Origin: an uncultured Eubacteriales bacterium
Lineage (GTDB): Bacteria > Bacillota > Clostridia > Christensenellales > CAG-314
DNA length: 12,210 nucleotides
Reading direction: 5' to 3'
Assembly: GCA_900546875.1 (NCBI GenBank)
Contig: URET01000037.1
Location: 1-12,210, forward strand
A program made the translations under genes and the position numbers. Position 1 is the stretch's first letter. Each line of letters begins with the position of its first letter. This document shows, one piece after another, positions 7,831 through 12,210 of this stretch. The notes under the pieces were generated by a model. The model saw only the letters and a program-made list of their open reading frames with translations. It ran no database searches and was not told the origin of the DNA.

Positions 7831-7842
7831 CAGCCCGAGCCT

Positions 7843-8108
7843 GCTGTATTGCAGATATCGTCGGGGATATGGATGCTTGTGTATTTTATAAGTATTTCGG
7901 AATGAGATTCTTACAGGGGTTGTGCCGAAGTGTTTTATACTGAAACTTAAAAGGCGGCATGTTTGAAGCGGTAACTGTTTTTGAGCGATCAATCCGGTTT
8001 TGCCTGAGAAAGAAGAAAGGGGTGTTTTGCGGCATATAGCTGCAGGAACGGATGAATAAGCTTGAATAGTATAGCTTTAAAAAGAATTGCATGGATTTTA
8101 AAAATAAG
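7843..8108. other. Non-coding stretch with nothing recognised
   Basis: This stretch lies between the 88-bp repeats and the convergent terminator. I see no reading frame with a ribosome binding site, no tRNA-like fold and no clear promoter. A TATACT at 7936-7941 lacks a properly spaced -35. A short AAGCT/AGCTT inverted repeat near 8053-8073 is too weak to call. Confidence 0.5.
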
Positions 8109-8138
8109 AAAAGTCTGTCGATAAAGGCAGACTTTTTT
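8109..8138. terminator. Probable bidirectional rho-independent terminator
   Basis: AAAAGTCTG (8109-8117) pairs with CAGACTTTT (8128-8136) around a ten-base loop, followed by a run of six T on the + strand (8133-8138). On the - strand the reverse complement ends in TTTT, then a T-rich tract. It lies between two convergent units: about 460 bp past the nfnB stop and about 80 bp past the stop of the regulator gene. It probably serves the - strand unit most directly and also catches + strand read-through. Confidence 0.8.
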
Positions 8139-8168
8139 AACGTATTTAAGAGATTTTTTCGGTTGATT

Positions 8169-8242
8169 CAGTCGGTATTTTCGGATAGATTTATATCTGT
8201 AGCGACGGTGCGGTCGGTCAATTGCAGTCGGTATTTTCGGAT
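8169..8242. repeat. Direct repeat of an 18-mer at and beyond the regulator gene's 3' end
   Basis: CAGTCGGTATTTTCGGAT occurs at 8169-8186 and again at 8225-8242, 56 bases apart, with weaker similarity a few bases to the left of both. The right copy encodes the last residues of the XRE protein (SENTDCN). The left copy lies past its stop codon and would read SENTD then stop. It looks like a short duplicated gene tail. Confidence 0.7.
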
Positions 8243-8952
8243 GGTGCAGACTCAACATTTTCCGCAAGAGTATTTTTCTGCAAAACGTCCGTAATACATT
8301 CGGATGATTTTGACTGATCGTGCGGAAGTTTTTTCTTTTTGTTTTGTTTACGTCGGTCGAGGAAGTAGTATAGTTTCGGAGGTATCCTGACTACCAGCCA
8401 AAGCACAGACATTATCTGCAGGGGTATGCCGATAAGGAAAAGCAGCCAGACGTCCGGATTGGCAAGGGATAGATAAAGCGCGAGCAACGTTGACCAGATC
8501 AGCAGGGATACAAAGAGTACCGTCACCCATTTTTTGCTCCATATCGACGAGAATACTATCAGCAAGATCATGTTTACGGGGATCGCGTAAATAAAAGCCA
8601 GCCACACTCCGCTTTTATCCTCGAGGACCAAAGATAAAACCACGTAAACGAGGATTGCTATAAGCCATACAAGTCCGCTTGAGAGTGCCGAAACCGCAAG
8701 CTTGTTGATCCTGAAAACGCTTTTGGCTTTTTTATGTTTTTCGGAGATAAGGTCGTTTACGGTCACGTTGTATATTTCCGCTATTCTTGCGAGAGTGATG
8801 AGATCCGGAAGTCCTTCCGCTCTTTCCCATTTGGAGACAGATTTATCCGTATAACAAAGCATTGACGCCAGTTCGTGCTGAGTCAGACCGGCGGCTTTGC
8901 GGTAATATATAAGGTTATTGGCAACGGTTTGCCGGAAAATATGTTCGTCCAT
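8218..8952 (-). CDS. XRE-type helix-turn-helix protein with four membrane segments
   Basis: A 244-residue protein. Residues 10-70 form a Cro/C1-type helix-turn-helix (LIYYRKAAGLTQHELAS then CYTDKSVSKWERAEGLPDL). It is followed by a basic linker and four hydrophobic segments at about 86-110, 115-137, 142-163 and 168-190. The tail (191-244) is first strongly basic (RRKQNKKKK), then polar. The likely picture is a membrane-anchored DNA-binding regulator; this layout is known in Bacillota but its ligands are generally unknown. The start chosen is ATG 8952, because the HTH begins there. An in-frame TTG at 9015 would overlap the upstream gene's end and add an uncharacteristic leader. No strong Shine-Dalgarno precedes 8952, so translation may depend on the lipoprotein gene 37 bp upstream. 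The target promoter is not known. Confidence 0.88.
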   Translation of the reverse strand: MDEHIFRQTVANNLIYYRKAAGLTQHELASMLCYTDKSVSKWERAEGLPDLITLARIAEIYNVTVNDLISEKHKKAKSVFRINKLAVSALSSGLVWLIAILVYVVLSLVLEDKSGVWLAFIYAIPVNMILLIVFSSIWSKKWVTVLFVSLLIWSTLLALYLSLANPDVWLLFLIGIPLQIMSVLWLVVRIPPKLYYFLDRRKQNKKKKLPHDQSKSSECITDVLQKNTLAENVESAPSENTDCN

Positions 8953-8989
8953 GATGTTAGTTATTGTTGAAATAAAGAAGTAGTCGGTT

Positions 8990-11794
8990 TCAGCGGTGCA
9001 GCACGTCGGTTTCAAATCTCAAAACGGGAAGCAGAAAGTTTTTCGCGTCAAGATGGTTAAACAGCCACAGTGAAGCGTCCCAGCCGAGGACTTCGGTGTA
9101 GAAATCGGGCGCATCTGCCTGAGCTGTCGTGACGGTTTCTTCCCAGACGGAATTGCTTTCGTGTGAAACCGTATCGTTCAGGAGCAGTTCGAAGGAAGTG
9201 TTTTCGAGACGGTAGCACGCCGAGAAAAGCGATTTTTCCGAATAGTTCATACCTGCCACTGCGCCGGCAGAAACTGTGCTTCCCTGAGCCGAGACGGACC
9301 CGCCTGCAGTTATGGAACGGAATTCGCCGATGGAATTTCCGGCTATGCCGCCCGAATATGAGATCGTACCTGAGGCCGAGATCGTTCCGGCAGCCCAGCT
9401 GAAAGATATTTTGCCCCAATGTTCGCCTGCTATACCGCCTGCTTCCGCCGTGCCGGAGGCAACAGCGCTTATATTTGCGGTGCTTCTCGAGTTTTTGATA
9501 TCGCCGCTGTTATCGCCTGCTATACCGCCGATATGGGGGTTATTGCCGTCTGCCAGTATGGAAGCCTCTGAAACGCATTCGTTCAGTACGCCTTCGTTGT
9601 ATCCCGCGATTGCTCCGGCGGTTATGACGGCCTGAGGATTTTTGAGTTTTATTTCGCCGCTTGCTCTGATACGTTCGGTAAGTCCCTTATTCTCGCACAC
9701 GACTCCGAAATACAGGTTGTTGACCGCAGTTTCGGCGTCGCACGAAAAGACGACGGATAAATTGTGCACTTCACTTTGAGGCGCAGTCTGAGCAAAAAGC
9801 CCGATGTAAGCGTTTGTTCCTGCCGTTGCTGCTGAGGCGTTCAGCGTGATGGTATAGCCGTTGCCGTCGAAGACGCCTTCGAAGGGAATAATACTGCCGT
9901 TTTTGATCCCGATAGGCACGAAGTTCGGGAGTTCGATATCGGCGGTCAGTCTGTATTTAGTCGTCATGTCGTTTTCAACGGCTTTCAGGTCGTCGGGCGA
10001 GTCTATGAAGATATAGTCGCTTTTGAAGCGGGCAAGCAGTACAACGTCGTGAGAAGGCATGGTGTAAGTAAGCAGCGGTGATTCGGAAATAAGCAGTTCG
10101 TTTTCATACCAGCCGATAAAGGTGTAGTCCGTATCTGCCGTGGCGGTAAGGAGCGTACTCTGACCGGCAAAAAGATAACTGATTTCGGGAGCAACGCTTC
10201 CTCCTTCAGTGGCGTTTGCCTCGAGCAAATACTGAGGATCCCATTCGCAAACCGCCGTAAGAGAGACGTTTCTTGCGGGCATGGTAAAGACGAAGCTTGA
10301 CTGATCGGAGACAAGAACGTCTTCCTCGAACCAACCCGTGAAATGAGTGTACAAGTCGGGAGTAACCGAAAGAGAGACCTCGTCGCCGGCGAAGAACGTT
10401 CCGGAAAGAGGTTCGGCACGACAAAGAACTCCGGTCACGGAAAGCAGGTATACGGGATCGGTTTCGCAGATTGCGATGAGGGTCACGTCGCGGTCGGGCA
10501 TTACGAAAGTGAAGGAGGAAAAGGAGGAAACGAGAGTTTCATCTTCAAACCACCCCACGAAATGAGTATTATCGTCGGGGAACGCGGAAAGGAATACTTC
10601 GTCGCCAGGATAACAGAGGTGACTCGTTATATTCAATGTACACAATTCGGAACGGAGCGTAAGCGTGCGTTCGACGAGAGGGATCTCTTCGCATACTGCC
10701 CTGAGTAAGACGTCGCGGTCGGGCATCACATAATTAAGTTCTTCCATATCGGAAACCAACACGTCTCCTTCGAACCATCCGACGAAATAGCAGCCGTCAT
10801 CGGGGAAAGCGGTAAGCGTTAAGGTGTCGCCGAAGAAGTATGAAGTTTCGAATGCGCTCACCGAACACATTACGGTTTCCACGTCAAAAGCATGTCTGTT
10901 AAGTTCGAATGTAACTGTAATGCTTGTGTCGGAAGCGGGTGCGTGATATTGCAGTGCGCCTGACTGAGGATCGTCGGGATCGTATACGGTAACGAAAGTC
11001 AGTGCGTCGGATTGATCGGAAGGCAGAATTTCCCATTTTACCGTGAAAGAAAAGCCTTCGTCGGGGAGCGGGAAAAAGCTTAGGAGTCTGCCGGGGGAAA
11101 CGGAAAAGGAAAAAGATTCTTTACCGCCGAAGAGCAATTCGTCGGTTACGGAATCAATCACCGAGATACTGCCTTTTCCTGCTATATTTACCGTAAGAAC
11201 GGGGTTTTCTCTGACTTCAAGCACTAAATTGACGTTTCTTGCCGGCATGGAGAACGTACCGTCGGTCTGATCGGTAAAGAGCTCGCCGGAATTTTTATCG
11301 AATAAGCCGTAGAAATAACAGTCGGGATCGAGGATAGTAATACTCAGCCTGAAGACGGTATCCTGTCTGAAAACTCCGCTTCTGAGCTGATTTTCATCGC
11401 CGTTATCGTCAAGGCGGATTTTTTTAGCGTCATACTCGAGATCGAGATAGTGGTATTGGTCACTTACAAAAGGAACGTATATCAGCACATCGTAATCCGG
11501 CATGATAAAACGGGAGGAACCGTTGAGATATATTTTCGCCGAGGAGGGATTGTCGTAAGCCCGTATGTACATTTTGCTTTTAAGACATGTCGCACCTTCT
11601 TCCGGTTCGGGCGAAAAATTGACAGACGCGCCCAAAGCAAAGGAGTTTTTCTGTATGGAAACACTTCCCGGGCCGTCGGATACAATGAATACCGTATGTA
11701 CGGGAAGGGAGTTGTCGAAACACGCCGACAACGCTAAAAGCGACATCAACGCCGCGAATATAAAAAAGACGAATGGCAGTATTCTTTTTCTCAT
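8990..11794 (-). CDS. Large lipoprotein with InlB-like repeats and GLUG-type beta-helix region
   Basis: A 934-residue surface lipoprotein; function unknown. The signal peptide MRKRILPFVFFIFAALM runs into the lipobox LSAC with Cys25. Residues 29-591 contain about seven InlB/Listeria-Bacteroides-type units of 65-100 residues. The last four share a GWFE or GWYE core (starting near 339, 414, 487 and 561) and end in MP-x-x-(D/N)-V (near 357, 432, 505 and 579). Two earlier, more diverged units end in the same MP motif (near 98 and 183). Residues 592-934 hold an extracellular beta-helix-like part with repeated GGIAG/GAIAG turns (near 726, 756, 786, 815 and 845), like GLUG motifs. Such proteins are usually adhesins or ligand-binding surface proteins; that is inference. 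The start is ATG 11794 with GAGGA upstream, not the in-frame TTG at 11893, which would hide the signal peptide. No LPXTG anchor is present. Confidence 0.86.
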   Translation of the reverse strand: MRKRILPFVFFIFAALMSLLALSACFDNSLPVHTVFIVSDGPGSVSIQKNSFALGASVNFSPEPEEGATCLKSKMYIRAYDNPSSAKIYLNGSSRFIMPDYDVLIYVPFVSDQYHYLDLEYDAKKIRLDDNGDENQLRSGVFRQDTVFRLSITILDPDCYFYGLFDKNSGELFTDQTDGTFSMPARNVNLVLEVRENPVLTVNIAGKGSISVIDSVTDELLFGGKESFSFSVSPGRLLSFFPLPDEGFSFTVKWEILPSDQSDALTFVTVYDPDDPQSGALQYHAPASDTSITVTFELNRHAFDVETVMCSVSAFETSYFFGDTLTLTAFPDDGCYFVGWFEGDVLVSDMEELNYVMPDRDVLLRAVCEEIPLVERTLTLRSELCTLNITSHLCYPGDEVFLSAFPDDNTHFVGWFEDETLVSSFSSFTFVMPDRDVTLIAICETDPVYLLSVTGVLCRAEPLSGTFFAGDEVSLSVTPDLYTHFTGWFEEDVLVSDQSSFVFTMPARNVSLTAVCEWDPQYLLEANATEGGSVAPEISYLFAGQSTLLTATADTDYTFIGWYENELLISESPLLTYTMPSHDVVLLARFKSDYIFIDSPDDLKAVENDMTTKYRLTADIELPNFVPIGIKNGSIIPFEGVFDGNGYTITLNASAATAGTNAYIGLFAQTAPQSEVHNLSVVFSCDAETAVNNLYFGVVCENKGLTERIRASGEIKLKNPQAVITAGAIAGYNEGVLNECVSEASILADGNNPHIGGIAGDNSGDIKNSRSTANISAVASGTAEAGGIAGEHWGKISFSWAAGTISASGTISYSGGIAGNSIGEFRSITAGGSVSAQGSTVSAGAVAGMNYSEKSLFSACYRLENTSFELLLNDTVSHESNSVWEETVTTAQADAPDFYTEVLGWDASLWLFNHLDAKNFLLPVLRFETDVLHR

Positions 11795-11912
11795 AAAACT
11801 ATCCTCGCAGTCATTGCCGTGAAAAACGAAAAAACGGACACATTTGTGAAATGCGGAAACAGATATTTTCACAATCGCAAATAAGCCGTGCAATTACAGA
11901 CCTTTACGATTA

Positions 11913-11942
11913 ATTATAACATATTTTATCCCTTCAAAGCAA
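11913..11942 (-). promoter_or_regulatory. Predicted extended -10 promoter for the lipoprotein-regulator unit
   Basis: Read on the - strand, TGTTATAAT gives a perfect TATAAT (11918-11913) with the TG of an extended -10 (11921-11920). TTGCTT (11942-11937) is a poor -35 at an 18-base spacing, matching TTG only. Transcription would start near 11906, leaving a leader of about 110 bases before ATG 11794. I see no riboswitch or operator palindrome in that leader. Confidence 0.6.
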
Positions 11943-12210
11943 CTAAAAATATAAAACAACCGAGCTTTTGCGGCATGAAACAAAGAGTTTTAAATTTTGC
12001 ATGAAGGGTTATGGCGCTGTCATTTTCTGAACCAGGACCCGGGAGAGTTAAAGGGAAAACGGTTATAGCTATGCTTTGATAACCGGAAAAAAGATCGGGC
12101 GTGGTGCACATACGTGAAAAAGCGATTTTCCGAACGCTTTAACTGAGTTTCATGCAACGCGCATACAGTCGGAATATATGGTATAAGACACTGAATTTCG
12201 TACGACGCGC
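11943..12210. other. Non-coding right flank
   Basis: Upstream of the lipoprotein promoter I see no convincing gene on either strand up to the window edge. A 61-codon - strand frame at 11926-12111 lacks a ribosome binding site and recognisable content. Apart from the two weak hairpins described separately, nothing is identified. Confidence 0.5.
12060..12085 (-). terminator. Possible terminator hairpin of a - strand gene beyond the right edge
   Basis: CGGTTAT (12060-12066) pairs with ATAACCG (12079-12085) across a 12-base loop. On the - strand the hairpin is followed by GTTTTCCCTTT, a short and interrupted T-tract. A second weak hairpin, AAAGCG/CGCTTT at 12119-12140, is followed on the - strand by TTTTT. 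Either could end a transcript arriving from the right. Both are marginal. Confidence 0.3.

Noticed and set aside
7656..7842. The tandem repeats as a possible CRISPR array
   Set aside because: There are only two diverged units of about 88 bp placed head to tail with no unique spacers, and no cas genes nearby.
7920..7941. Possible + strand promoter (TTGTGC with TATACT)
   Set aside because: The spacing is only 10 bases and no gene follows on that strand.
7009..7992. A 327-codon - strand frame and an overlapping 240-codon one reading through the 88-bp repeats as repeated peptides
   Set aside because: Both run antisense into nfnB, lack start signals, and the repeated peptide is open in two frames at once, which points to the DNA repeat itself.
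8091..8294. A 67-codon + strand frame
   Set aside because: It runs straight through the bidirectional terminator and antisense into the regulator gene, with no ribosome binding site.
8953..9015. N-terminal extension of the HTH protein from a TTG
   Set aside because: It would overlap the upstream gene's end and add a leader unlike the family; ATG 8952 places the HTH at the expected position.
11795..11893. N-terminal extension of the lipoprotein from a TTG
   Set aside because: It would bury the signal peptide and lipobox 34 residues into the protein, and the internal ATG has a GAGGA site.
11926..12111. A 61-codon - strand frame at the right edge
   Set aside because: It overlaps the predicted promoter, has no ribosome binding site and no recognisable sequence.

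Overview
The window looks like a chromosomal segment of an anaerobic Bacillota (Clostridia-like, probably gut-associated and uncultured) genome. The grounds are strong AGGAGG-type ribosome binding sites, tightly packed genes with short overlaps, an NfnAB electron-bifurcating pair, and a lipoprotein built of InlB-type and GLUG-type repeats. The taxonomic guess is an inference; there is no rRNA or other marker here beyond mnmG.

Left half (1-7650, + strand) is one co-oriented operon-like run. It opens with the last codons of a gene whose C-terminus resembles DUF1667, the small protein usually found with GlpA/GlpB-like flavoproteins, followed by a tandem duplicate of that gene's tail. Then come an FGGY-family sugar/polyol kinase (285-1832), a FAD-linked oxidase of the alkylglycerone-phosphate synthase type (1842-3581), the tRNA-modification flavoprotein MnmG (3578-5473), and the two subunits of NADH-dependent ferredoxin:NADP+ oxidoreductase, NfnA (5466-6287) and NfnB (6289-7650). 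Gaps are at most 9 bp from the kinase on, and two junctions overlap (4 and 8 bp), so translational coupling is likely. The DUF1667/kinase/AGPS-like set suggests a glycerol- or DHAP-linked (possibly ether-lipid) redox pathway. MnmG and NfnAB look like housekeeping flavoenzymes sharing the transcript.

Middle (7651-8217) is non-coding. It holds two imperfect ~88-bp tandem repeats directly after nfnB, an unremarkable stretch, a hairpin with T-tracts on both sides that suits a bidirectional terminator between convergent units, and a duplicated 18-mer copied from the tail of the neighbouring regulator gene.

Right half (8218-11794, - strand) is a two-gene unit: a 934-residue lipoprotein with a clear lipobox, InlB-like repeats and a C-terminal GLUG/beta-helix-like region, followed 37 bp later by an XRE-type helix-turn-helix protein with four predicted membrane segments. 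An extended -10 promoter lies about 120 bp upstream of the lipoprotein. The last ~270 bases hold only weak hairpins.

A recurring oddity is that three gene 3' ends (the DUF1667-like gene, nfnB, the XRE gene) are each followed by a local direct repeat, two of which clearly copy the gene tail.
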